Positions 49,001 to 60,706 of a DNA stretch of 64,000 bases are shown here, piece by piece; the first letter of the stretch is position 1; every line of letters starts with the position of its first letter. This DNA is from Lingula anatina (Eukaryota; Brachiopoda; Lingulata; Lingulida; Lingulidae). The translations under genes and the position numbers were made by a program. The DNA lies in NCBI RefSeq assembly GCF_001039355.2, contig NW_019775524.1:186001-250000 (forward strand), read 5' to 3'. Under the pieces are notes generated by a model, which saw nothing but the letters and a program-made list of their open reading frames with translations, made no database searches and was not told the DNA's origin.

Positions 49001-50689
49001 GAAGGTTTGAACATTAAAAAATCTGGCACGAATTTGAAGCTGAAGATAACAAATCTTTCAAAGTGTCTCTTTTGATGGGATACCACCCACGGAAAAAACC
49101 CTGGAGTTGCCTCGCCGATGTTTTAATTGTTTCACGACAATGATCTCAGATTTATTTCCCATTTCACTTATGCCAAAGTATGAAAAGTGCTGAGTATATG
49201 GGAATACCACATGTGAATCAAGTGCCACCAAGGGCGAGACTACAATGGATAATTATCGTTTGATATACCGTTGTGAACAATGAAATTTCGTCCTTGTCTG
49301 AAGTGATTGATATTTGATTACTGCTGTGTACGTTTGTCAGCTGATGTATCCAATATATGTAGAGGTTTTTCCATGAATAAAGAAACTATGGAATCCCCTT
49401 TTTGGTGGGTTCATTATTGATTTTACAAGACGCTATTTCTTTACATAATTTTTCACACTTTTATTTTACCCATTGTTCACAGAGAGCCAACACTTCATTT
49501 CTGTTCAATCATAACTCCTGATAATCCTGGAACTGTGTTTAATGTAGGACCCATCTAGGTTAAATCAAAGAACATTCAATGATTTGATTAAGCTTCTAGG
49601 TGCAGAGTTTGTATTTGAGATGGACAATTTGAGATTTCGCAAATATAATATTTGAAATATAAAAGGACCTATAAAATCAGAAAATATCTTTGATGAGGAT
49701 GTTAAAGAGAGCTTTGCATATGAAGAAAATTGACTCAGATGAGAAAAAATGGCTTTGAAGGCCTTTAGTGTAACAAAAAAGACCCCTGTTAAGAACTGTA
49801 GTGAATTAAATCAATAAATGTCAGGAGGTAATAAGTCGGGAAAATGGAAGAAAAAATAAAAGGGAATGATGATGAGAAAATGACTCATGTGAACCAGTTA
49901 TGTGATTGAGTTTAGTAGAGAACCGTTCTGTACATCTGTAGATGATGAAAATAGTGGAAATAGATCTAATAAGGACAGAATGATTGAAAATGAACGGAAG
50001 ATAAAGAAAAAAGAAGACTGATTATGATGATGACGGACTTAACGGCGGTGAAAGTTAATGAACGTGTGAAAAGAAACATGGTGGAGATGGAGAGGTCATT
50101 ACAGATTATTTAAAATAATGAGAGATTTTTGAAGAACAAATGGAATTGGATGGTTATGATTTTTAAGCGAAAATTACTTAACTATAGATTGAAAAAAATG
50201 TTTGATTGATGAGAAGAAAGATTTTGATGTTGTGGAGGATGGATACCAAGACGATTCAGACACAGTAAAATTTTGCCAGGATATTCAAGAACTGACAAAA
50301 TGTAATATGGGGATGTCATGAGGACAACAAAAAGGTAAAGAGAAAGTATATGACAAAGGCAACAAATTGGATTTTTCCTCCACATTACAAAATTAAGATT
50401 TTAAGATTTCAAAATGAAGAGTAGTAGCTACTGATAACAGAAGTAGATACAAGATATTACCACTATGCTGGGTATTTAAGATTCTCATTTTGTGATTTAA
50501 GTGAAACGTTCTTCGTGACTTATTCTAAAGGTTTAATTGTAAAGACACTTAGATAAGTTCGAGATTAATTATTAAATTGAACAATTATCATAATTAGAAT
50601 GAGTATAATAGTTTTTTTTTCTTTAATGGTGGCAGAATTGCGATGTTTAGGAAGTTTTCTGTTTTGTTTTGTAAAAAATTGCCCCATTC

Positions 50690-50875
50690 CTCCTAAATAG
50701 CTAAGCGGGGTTGGTTCTGGTTATTAGAGGGTTGGTTCTCCTCTGAATTGCACAATCCAATTCATACCACAAGTGCTCAGTAGGATTAATATCAGAGCCC
50801 AAAGATGGTTGCTCCATCCTCTGCAAGAAATCACTCACCAAACGAGAACTGTGAGCGAGCGATGAAGCCTAGATA
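50690..50875 (-). pseudogene. Tc1/mariner-like transposase relic, right copy
   Basis: Same fragment as at 32070. The motif around the catalytic acidic residue differs by substitutions (GSDINPTEHLW), as expected for non-functional sequence drifting apart. Confidence 0.7.
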
Positions 50876-53800
50876 GCATCTCTGAAGTCACCTCTTGCAA
50901 ATTGAGTTAGATATCTGTTGAAAATGTTCTTATCATTTAGCTTACTATTACTGCTTTGTTTCTGAAGATAAAAGTCTTCTTGTGTAGTATATTGCAGAAA
51001 CGTCATGTAAAATGTCCCCAATGAGGGTCGCAGTTTTGCCCCCCCCCCCCTTTTTTAAATTTTGCAATTGTTTTAAAGTAGGAAAAGAGATCAATAAAAA
51101 TGTGTCATGTCAAGATGATAAGGTAATCCAAAAGGTAGTTCAGTAGCTTAAATACAGATACCGAAGAGCTATCGACAAAAACTGGGGCTACCCAAAAGGT
51201 CAATGACCAAGATGGGCAGTAGGTCTTCGCACCCAAGTATCCGTGTCAGTATATAGGACGAATCTCGCCTGCTCAAAGATTCCTGCTGTTTCATCTTCCC
51301 TGCTTAAAAGTTTTCTGCAGTTCTGCTGTCAGTGCCCTTGTATCATATGCATATGGGAAGACTGAGGAAAATGCTTGGACTCAGTAATTTGAATTAGACT
51401 GAGAAACTGGGAATGACTGCTGCACACGCCGCTCTTCACTACAGGTGCTGTAGTGCCCTGTAATATCTGTCGCTCAAATCCGGCGTCACTACTTTTTTAT
51501 ATTCATAAATAAACAATATAGGAGCCAACATATATATAAAACTAGCGTAACCAGATGCTAATTTGTTACATCACCAACACTCGCCCTACATGTAGTATGT
51601 GTGACATGAATAGAGTAGGTTTGAATTATACTTAAGTGACATTCTGCAGCACACGACGTACGGTACTGGTACACCCCGCACTTCTGGGTCAACGCAATCT
51701 AACACAATGATAAATTGACTTCATTGAAATCAATCTGTTTCATAAAAAAGAGGTTCGTTATCAACTTTTTTCTTCAATGTGAACTTTACATAGCAACTCT
51801 CGGGTCAAATACTTTTGTCGCTGAGGCATTTACAGGGGAAGAAGTAGAGCTTTATGTTTACTCAAACAATAATGACATCGGCTAGAACGGGCCAAATCCG
51901 TCAACGCCGTGTTACACATTAAGCGGAGGAACTATTGTCAAAGCCTCACTCATACCAGTATTGATGACAGCTAGCGTGCAGACGGTCGCAAAGCACTTGA
52001 ACAGGAGCACCGTCAGTATTTGGAGTATATGACTCTTTGACAAATTATTCACCTCTGAGTTTGAAGCTCTTCAGACCCGAAGAAGTAACGATCAGCTTTG
52101 GGAGACGTAAAGGTATTTGACGCTTTGACAGAAATATTGAGTGTCTGTTGTCTCATTTACCTGATTTGCGGATAGGCATGCTCGCCGTTGCTATTTGAAC
52201 GCAAAATTAGATGTATTTTTTTCATAGCAGGAGACGGATAGTTTATAGTTTGACTGAGTGCATGAGTATGCGAGCATGGTTTTTCTCAAACAGGAGTTAC
52301 AGGACCCACAAGTATCCAACGCATTTGTGTCAGCTTGCTGGGAATATTTGTCGGGTAAGGTCTCTTTTTTAGGCCCGGCCATGTTTCTGCATGGCTTATT
52401 TTATTAATTTTTATATTCCAAATCTTAATAATATGTACAAAAGTAACGGAAACTACACGGATCATTTAACCAGTGGCGTTAATTAAAAGCAAACGTTTAC
52501 AGGTTCAGGACTCAGTTCTCGTTGATTCAAACAATATGTAGGGATTAAGTGACAGCTACAGAGTTCAGATCGTGACGTAAACGGGGCTGTTCGACTTTTT
52601 AGTCAGCCACGTTTACATCGCAACACATTGTTTCGCTGACGAGATTCTTCCTGTGATCCTTTTATAAAGGCCCGTTGAAGGTCTGATGTTTCTAATTCAA
52701 TTTTCATGAAAGAAATATTTCCATTCTTCCCTCTGATGTCCCCAGTCAAGTAGGGCAGATACAGTGTAACACGAAATAAACTTAAGTGATATGAAAGCAA
52801 GAGGCCATATCTTGAATAGTTTGGTAGTTTACTGACGTATTTGTTTACCCTTATCCGACCCCCAGAATCGTGAGTGGTTGCAGACATGTTCTGACTGTGA
52901 ACTTTTAAGCCTATGCATTTAGTAGTATAGGCTTTCTATACACCCTCAATGTTGCTTTAAGGCAATCCATTGCCATTTGAGCTCTGCTATCGTGTGTAAA
53001 AAGGAGATACGAGTTGGTAACATATAAAACGAAACCCCACTGGAACCCTCGCTTGAGTAGCGTACAGTGAGCACTCTTTTCTTTTAAGGGGTGAGGTTCG
53101 CGATATTCTGTATTGCGTGGTGAGTCGGTAAGCTTCTCTTTTTGACATTTGGGCAATTGTTAGAGAGAGAAGAACGCGGTTCTTTTTCAGGGGTGGATCC
53201 AGAGCTATTTTCTGAGTCTTCCAAATTACCAGTATCTTTGTTGATCCATCCTCCTTTTTTGACCGTCTTCCGATAGAAAAAATAGACACCCGTTAATGTA
53301 AACTCGAAAATCTTACTGTCTTCAGGAAGACCCAGAAGACGGCTTCAATTCGCCCCTGTTTTTGTTCTCTTTTTTCAATCTCTTTATTTTTCCATAGCAT
53401 GCGCTTCTAACCCAAAGGCCTAAATATGGTTGATGAATAAAGAAATTGATACTCGAACTCAAAACTTTGGAAGTTTACCTGAATTGAAAACGCGAGGATT
53501 GCGTGCAGTCGCTCACCAAATGAAAGCCAAGAGAATAAAAAATTGGTATTTTATTGTCAACTGGAAGATAATCTCGACTTTAGAACTTAGAAGAGCGGCA
53601 AATAGTGAATATCAATATCAACAGTTGGATTGATTTAATTAAAGTATCAAGTCTTGTGATAAAAAAAGGTTTATACAAAATAATGGTTTGGGGTCAGTCT
53701 TTCTCGCGCTCCAAGTTTTTTTCTGCACCCCCCCCCTAGCTGTTTTCATTGTTTTCTGAAATGATTTCTTTCGTAATCAAACAGAGTAAAACTTGTGTTA

Positions 53801-54016
53801 TCATGGTTGTCAGTTAAATGTTGCTGAAGTGCTTTATCGCAACGGTTTAGGAGAAACATGTCAGAGTATGTAGACAGTGCGGTAAAAAAGTTAACTTAAG
53901 CATAAAGATATTTAGATCTATTTGAACAAAATCATTTGATGGATCATTTGTTGGCCCTGTACGTTCAAATCTCCGAACCCGAGAGTCTGCAAGCACTACG
54001 TGGCGTCACACGAGAC

Positions 54017-54019
54017 TAA
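54017..54019. other. Empty target site of the hairpin MITE
   Basis: A single TAA in gactaagaaatcg, where the left copy carries the 257-bp element between two TAA copies. Confidence 0.9.
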
Positions 54020-54988
54020 GAAATCGTACGAGAATCCGCGTGAGGCGGGGTTAACTTTTCAGCGATAAGGATGAAACTCTTTGCGCCGGGAATGTCGTTC
54101 AAGAGAGCAATACAAAAGTCACACGCAAGCTTTTGTGAATTAGCAATGTATGAAAAGACTGTAATTTCACAAAACTTTAGAGAGCACAATAGTACAATAG
54201 GCGTGGATAAACTTTACCAGGTTTTTTGTTGCACTCACTAACTGGTCTGACTCGACCTGTGCAGTTGCAATTTAATATATATAGTTTGTGGTGTCACATG
54301 GTAACTCCTCTCATATCTAAATGATGAGCAGGTTGAACATTGCATTTGCCATGTTATACCTTCTTGCAATCACTACATTTCAAATCACACTTCCAGTCAC
54401 ACTAATGTTATGTATGTGTGCAGTGCTGTGAAAACCTGGCATATGACGTCATAAATTTGTCGTTGAAAACCAAAGTGCCTGCCACTCCATTGATTTACTT
54501 TTCGGAAATGACATCCCACAAGCAGTTAAACTTATTTACTACGTTTCTTTTCAACGGTAATATTCAAAATAAGTTCTGTAGATAACGAAAGGATGTTTAA
54601 AGAAAAGACGAAAAAGCACAACATGTGATAATCACTAGTGATACTTTATCCCCGGGGATATGCTCGATTTTCCAAAACACCTTTCAACAATTATCCAAAA
54701 ATTCGTTTATCGTGCGTATGTAACCTGCACGAGGACAGGAATCGGCTCGGTTTTTAGATCTCCACTGTCTTCGCAGTCCACTGTTTTAATTATCGTGTAA
54801 AGACCCTATTTGTCAAAAAAAAAAAAAAAAAAAAAAAAGATGCAGACTAGTGGTGGGACCCGCGGTTGTAAAAATGATGCGTTCTTTGGATTAGGCGTCT
54901 CACAGAATCAACATAATAACTATTTATCTTAACATAATGTTGTGTGGTGTTCTTTTCACTGTCCGAAATGTTGTGTTTCAGGAATAAA

Positions 54989-57556
54989 ATGGGTGCAATT
55001 TGGAGCATGTTCTTTGGTTATGGGGGCAGTGACACTGTTGACGAGAAGACTGGTCTGACAGAGCGCGAGAAAAATATACTGCGTTATACCTGGAAGGGGA
55101 TATCTACCAAACCAAGGGAGTACGGACCAGAACTTTTCTTACAGTAAGTATTTATAATGATTATATACAGACTTGACATTTAATATGGAATATTTTAGTT
55201 TCAAAGCGATGCCTAGGTAAAAATGCGTTCTTTTTTTCAAAAACCTCAGATCTCATACGATATGTGAATGGAGAAGTGTGTTGTCAGGTGTGTCGCTACC
55301 AATTAACTGACTACTATGTCTGTTGCACTGCTGCATTGTGTAATATGCAGTGATTTAATTTGGTAGTGCTTCTTTGGGCTTGTCAAAGCTTGGCTTTGGC
55401 GAAGCATAGTTCTGTCAAAAAAGTATCCATATGTCGGCAATTACTGCATAAGGTAGAAGAATTTGACATTTTACATGCAAGCGTTCGGTTTTGCAGTGCG
55501 TAAAATAAGTTAAGTAGTGTTTTACAAAATTGTTGATCTGTGCCAGAATGTCGCGAAAAAGACAGATATTGGCAGACAGATTAATGTGTCACACGGAACG
55601 GTCCGCACAGTTTTATAGTTATGCCCAGACCGATGTACCTACACAGAGGCCACGCCCAATGTATCGAAATCTTACCACCAGGATACAGGACTCACTGTCC
55701 TTCCGGATATGCTGCTACAACTAAACAAAAACCACCCAGTCCGTTCAGAACGAGGGGCAAATTGTCACCAGAACGTGTTTTTTAAGGCCCTAAGCGAACA
55801 CCAAACTGGTCTTAAATCTATACCATTTATTTGATTAATTTTTTATTAGAAGTTTTAGTCTTTGAAATTTAGCACCCGCACGTTTTTACAAGCTATGTAA
55901 AAGAACTGGATAGCAATAACAAACTGTTAAATTGTTGTGTAGGCCTACATTTAAAAAAGAATAAAGCATGATGTCACCAGGTATGATCAATGGAGTAAAT
56001 TAACTGCCGTTTACGTAATACTAGATCACCATTCTTTGTCACTTGTATCAAAAGTTTTTTAATCTCATCCTCGTTTCGCACTGTTACCTCCTCTAACATT
56101 GAAATTGATATGAAGACGTTTATGGCCGCATTCAGAACAGCAGACTTACTAGCCCCAGGGTCAAATATGGCGACCAACTAAAAAGCTTGCATGCTGTCTA
56201 GTCCGCTAATTGACACTGAATAGATTCCCCGGGGGAAAGTATTCAAGTGGGTTTGGCCATGTTTGACCCTCGGACTAGTTAGTCCACTGTTCTGAATGCG
56301 GCCTATGTATCAACGATGTATGCTTCCCATTGGAACTCTATAGCAAATGTGATGAAATAAGGATTAGCCCTGTGCGGATTTGTAACTTGATAAGTACAAG
56401 TGCCATCACAGGAGGTAATACACCACACTATAGTGATGGAAACTACGAAGAGTTTTACTTTGACATTTGCTGCAGGGAATCGGATTAGCTATAGAAATAA
56501 TATATATTTGTATGAAAAGGGGCATTTTTTTCTAGCCAGTTAGTCTTCAGTTTTCGTAGTTTAATATTACTTAAAGTAGTACAGTGACCTGTTCCTCGCC
56601 AGCAAAATATTAAGAGTAGAATGGACATAAAAATTGATCCTGTATATGCTAACTCCATTATATCATTTTATTTATTTTACTTATTGGGGGGCATTCTACT
56701 CAATCTATTGTTACTGGGTATGTCCCGCAGTTGCCATCGTCTTAACATTATTTTCTCTCTTCACACAGACTTTTCACGAAGATACCAGAGACAAAGAAAT
56801 ATTTTCGTTCCCTCAAAGACAAATCAAACGAAGAACTACGAAAAAGCTTTGTATTGCGTGCCCATGGTGCCACAGTTGTTAACTCCCTCACGAGTGTCGT
56901 AGAGAGCTTAGACGACGCCGACTGCTTGGTATCGCTGCTGAAGAAAATCGGCACCAATCACCAGAAAATAGGGATACCTGTTGCTTTGTTTGGGCCGGTA
57001 AGAGTTGATGGGTTTATTTGTGTATGTGTGAATGATTGTGTATATTTCAGATTTATTTGTGTGGGCCTGATGGGGTACTACATTTAGTGAGAAATGAGAG
57101 AATCCTGTAGATAGGTTTTATTGTAAACTTTTACAATGTACCTCAACTAGAAGAGCCTCACTAGTGCTGTCATTTTCCGTTAAAGATAGTGCTAATGAAA
57201 ACGAAACATTGACTGTAGTATAGACCATCAGCCAATTGTGTAAATAAAATTTCCCTCAAAAGTTTAGGTTTAGGCTAAAGTAATGCACATTATCCGAGTT
57301 AGCAGATAGCGGCTATGCCAAATTGCGTTTTCCTTCTCAACTACGGCATTTTATCAGCTACACACTCCGGAAAAAAAAGCTATGAAAAACTAATTGTGTA
57401 GTTACTCTGTTCTTGCAGGAGTTCTGTGAATTGATTTTATCATGGTTGGAGAACTCGTTGGGAAGCAGCAGGTTTGGGCCCACAGAAAGAGCCACGTGGG
57501 ATAAAGCGTTATCGGTGATCATGTCTGTCATCAAAAGCGCGTACGACGAGAAATAG
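54989..57556 (+). CDS. Globin, possibly N-myristoylated (globin X-like), right copy
   Basis: Exons 54989-55143, 56769-56997 and 57419-57556, with the same B12 phase-2 and G7 phase-0 introns. The 173-residue product is identical to the left copy; I saw one synonymous difference (CCA for CCG at Pro58). All haem-pocket residues (Phe CD1, His E7, His F8) and the MGAIWS start are kept. Introns carry the same MITE. The third intron border reads ttcttgcag here and tacttacag on the left. Two active duplicates or two alleles are both possible. Confidence 0.92.
56124..56303. mobile_element. 180-bp MITE in globin intron 1, right copy
   Basis: Same insertion as at 37799, with TAT on both sides and a few extra internal bases (agtccgct). 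Confidence 0.8.
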
Positions 57557-58094
57557 CCACAATGTGTGTCATGATCAGTGTTAGAAGTCCCAAATTTTTA
57601 TGTATGTACAGCTTTAAGACTTAATGAAAAAGACAAGGGCATGTAAAATTGTGTAAATATCTTTATATATACAGTGTAATCAATAAGCAACAACGTAAAA
57701 CCTTTTTAAGAAAAGTACGTTGTGCGTTTAGATACAGTTAGCAGCTGTTCATCATTTCAAACTACCATAAAATCTTGTGCAATCGAGAAGGCGATATAAT
57801 ATGTCACCAGTCGTAACCAATCTTTCTAGTTTGAATAATTATATAAATGGTGCCATTTTAGTATGCTTTAATTATTAACGTCTTTGGTATGTCAAAGAAA
57901 CGTTTTTTTTTTCTTTCCTTTTTTTTTTTTTTTTTTTTTTTTTTGTCAAAAAGCAAGAGAGCATCCAAGCGTTAGCGAGACCGAATTATCATTTTAAATA
58001 TCAAGGATGGTTTTTGTTCTTTGGAACGGCCACTTATGTTAGAGTAGAGAGTTCATTAAAGCAGATTTTCAGTGTTTAACCGATTATTATGTTT

Positions 58095-58685
58095 TTATCA
58101 TTAAAAATACCTGCAACTCGACATTCCAGCCCATTACAAAATAGCAATATCAAAACTCAGCCTTAGTGACCACAATTTACAAATTGAAAGGTTGAGACAT
58201 ACATCTCCTAAAACACCAATGGAAGAAAGATTTTGTCCACACTGCAAAAATGTTATCGAAGACGAAAAGCACTTTCTCCTGATCTGCACTCAGCATCAAC
58301 GTGAGCGTAAAAAAATGTTTGATTCCCTGTCACGATTCTCCGGTCTATCAGGCACTGATGATGATAGCAAAATAATACAAATTCTTAATCCACAGTGTCG
58401 TGCAAGTGCATCAGCAGTGGCCAAGTTTACACAGTCAGTTATGCCTAAGTAGCAAATGCATATTGTACAAAATACTATGTCCAGTATTAAAAGATTGTGT
58501 CTTACTACTATTGTGAGCTATATGTATGAAGTAGTTAGCTTATATGTATTTTGGTATTTGAATGATCTAAAATAGTTATACTTATTTAAGCTTATGTGCA
58601 CAATTTATGTAAAACTGTAGTTTAGAGAGCTTGTAAAATGTAACTGTACACATTTTAATGCTCAATAAATTATCATTGTTATTAA
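58095..58685 (+). mobile_element. 5'-truncated non-LTR retrotransposon fragment, right copy
   Basis: Same fragment as at 39772, but here the final reverse-transcriptase polyprotein segment stays in frame to its stop (about 58098-58452): IAISKLSLSDHNL, then RFCPHCKNVIEDEKHFLLIC and a short tail. It has no upstream RT or endonuclease domain and no start of its own. The tail of att units is degenerate. Confidence 0.8.
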
Positions 58686-58984
58686 GTAAACTGGAGAAAT
58701 GTATGTAGTCACTTAGCATACATTGTATTTACTCTGTATATTCTACAAAATTGATAAGCACCTGTGAAAGTAGATTTTTGTTTTTTTCTTGTGCGGTGAT
58801 TTATGGAGAATATATGCAATATAATACACGTGTGCATGTGTTTAAATGAAATAACGATTTTTTTTTCATTTTGAATACCATACCACAGAAACAGAACTAT
58901 AACAAGGCTTCAATACATAAACTGCTATATAAAGCCGAAATAAAAGATGACGCAAACACAGAGTATTTACCTAGACTAAATAGA

Positions 58985-59118
58985 CTGCATCCACTTGCCT
59001 TAGCCAGAGGAAAGTTAAGGTCTTTGCTGTTACAGAAATATAGAGAAAACAAATGCAACCTTGCTGCTCTGCCGTGTTAAGCTTGTGTCAAAAGAATTCA
59101 ATTCGGGCGACAGAATTC
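58985..59118 (-). pseudogene. Decayed duplicate of isomerase-like exon 1, right copy
   Basis: Counterpart of 40655-40788, with the same lost start codon and indel. Confidence 0.65.
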
Positions 59119-59553
59119 AAGGCCAAATACAGGTGCTATTAATGAATCGATATTCTTATAACATTCTCATCTTGCACTATTTTGCACGTGATGAGAGTCG
59201 GATAGCCAGCGGAGATAGAGGTTACTAGTTCTTGTATCATTCTATTAAATAAGATGCATGGCGTCTGGTAAAGATCACTCTTTAAAATTGAAATTAAGAA
59301 CTCGTTTTTTTAGAACTGAAAGAAAATAAAAAATCTTTCTCAACCACTTTATATACTGTATACACCCTGATGAATCAGAGGAAAATTTAAACATTCCTCG
59401 TCTTTAAAGCAGCGATCCTCTGTCAGCTTTTCTCAGAACTAAGCTTAAGTGCACTGGAAACATGTCCGAGAAACTCACACAGTGCTATTTCGTGTCGAGA
59501 AACGATAATATACTTTCATCAACAGAGCCAGATGGGAAAGACAATTTCTCTAA

Positions 59554-59600
59554 GGCCGCATTCACATCGAGAAGAGCCGAGAACTAAATATGGCGGACGT
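59554..59600. mobile_element. Remnant of the fold-back MITE, right copy
   Basis: Only the left TIR (ggccgcattcacatcgagaa to atggcggacg) remains after TAA, followed directly by unique sequence (tgccatgccagag) found beyond the element in the left copy. This is an internal plus right-end deletion. Confidence 0.75.
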
Positions 59601-60255
59601 TTGTTGTGCCATGCCAGAGTCTCGCGACATGTAGCTGAAAATCGCGGGATCTGGGAGTGGAGTCGGCTGTGAAGTGATGTCACAAAGATAGATCGAGGGT
59701 TCAACGTGGATCCATAGTTATTTTTCTGGTTCTTTTTTTTTTAATCAAAATTACTGTCTACTGCAAAGCAGTGTGAATTTCCCACGTTTTGCGTGCCTAT
59801 TTTCATATCGCTTTTAATAGTATGATCAAAAAGTATCACCTGTCCCAAAATAAGTTAAACTTGGACATAATAACGAAGAGTTAAACAAGCGCTTAGTGAA
59901 CCTAACGTTTAAAAAATCTTACACTTTATCATTTAAAATCTTTGTGCGCTTTTTTGGTCATAGAGTTTGTTTATTTGCCATGAAAGGAGAAAAAAAACAT
60001 TAATCACATTGGCAATTTTCTAAAGTATTATGAGATCGTAAAAAGCTTCAAAAGATGTTTTTTCACGATAAATGCATCACAAACGTAAAAAAGGTATCAA
60101 CATTGGAAGGAAGTACAAGAAGGTAGTTTATGATAACAAACTTTACTCATAATTTAAATTGCACAAATGAAAAATAAGATAAAGTGTGAAATATACAATT
60201 GGCCCTGTCGGAAAACGCCATTATATATTGTACTTTATAACAATTAATGTAAGAC

Positions 60256-60512
60256 TAAGACCCTATCCCCACAGACACCATCGGTCTACAGGGATAGACC
60301 CAACTCTGCAGGGACTCTCCCTAAGCACAATCAGCTTAAATGAAAGACAAGCTTACTCTTGATTCCAACTAATCGTAATTACCAGCTTTTGCTGTATTCT
60401 ACTTAATGCCAGGAGGCATGTCTTTTAGTTAAGCTGATTGCAGTCAGCAAGAGTTCACACAGAGTTGGGTTGATCCACGTTGAGCAATGGCATCTATAGG
60501 AATGGGCCCTAA
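60256..60512. mobile_element. About 257-bp MITE, right copy
   Basis: Counterpart of 42252-42508, without the extra upstream TIR fragment. Confidence 0.7.
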
Positions 60513-60706
60513 GATAAAGCACCCTAAATGCAGCAAGCATCTATCAACCATTTACCCTATATGCTTTTTTAGATTAAAGTTTTGGGAAATTCTTGGACGT
60601 GCATTCACTTGGGTAGCAAAATAAAGCTTTATATATGTAATTACATGGCCAACTTCCTCTTATAAAAATACCTATAAAACAATGGCCTTTTTCATGTCAA
60701 AGTTTT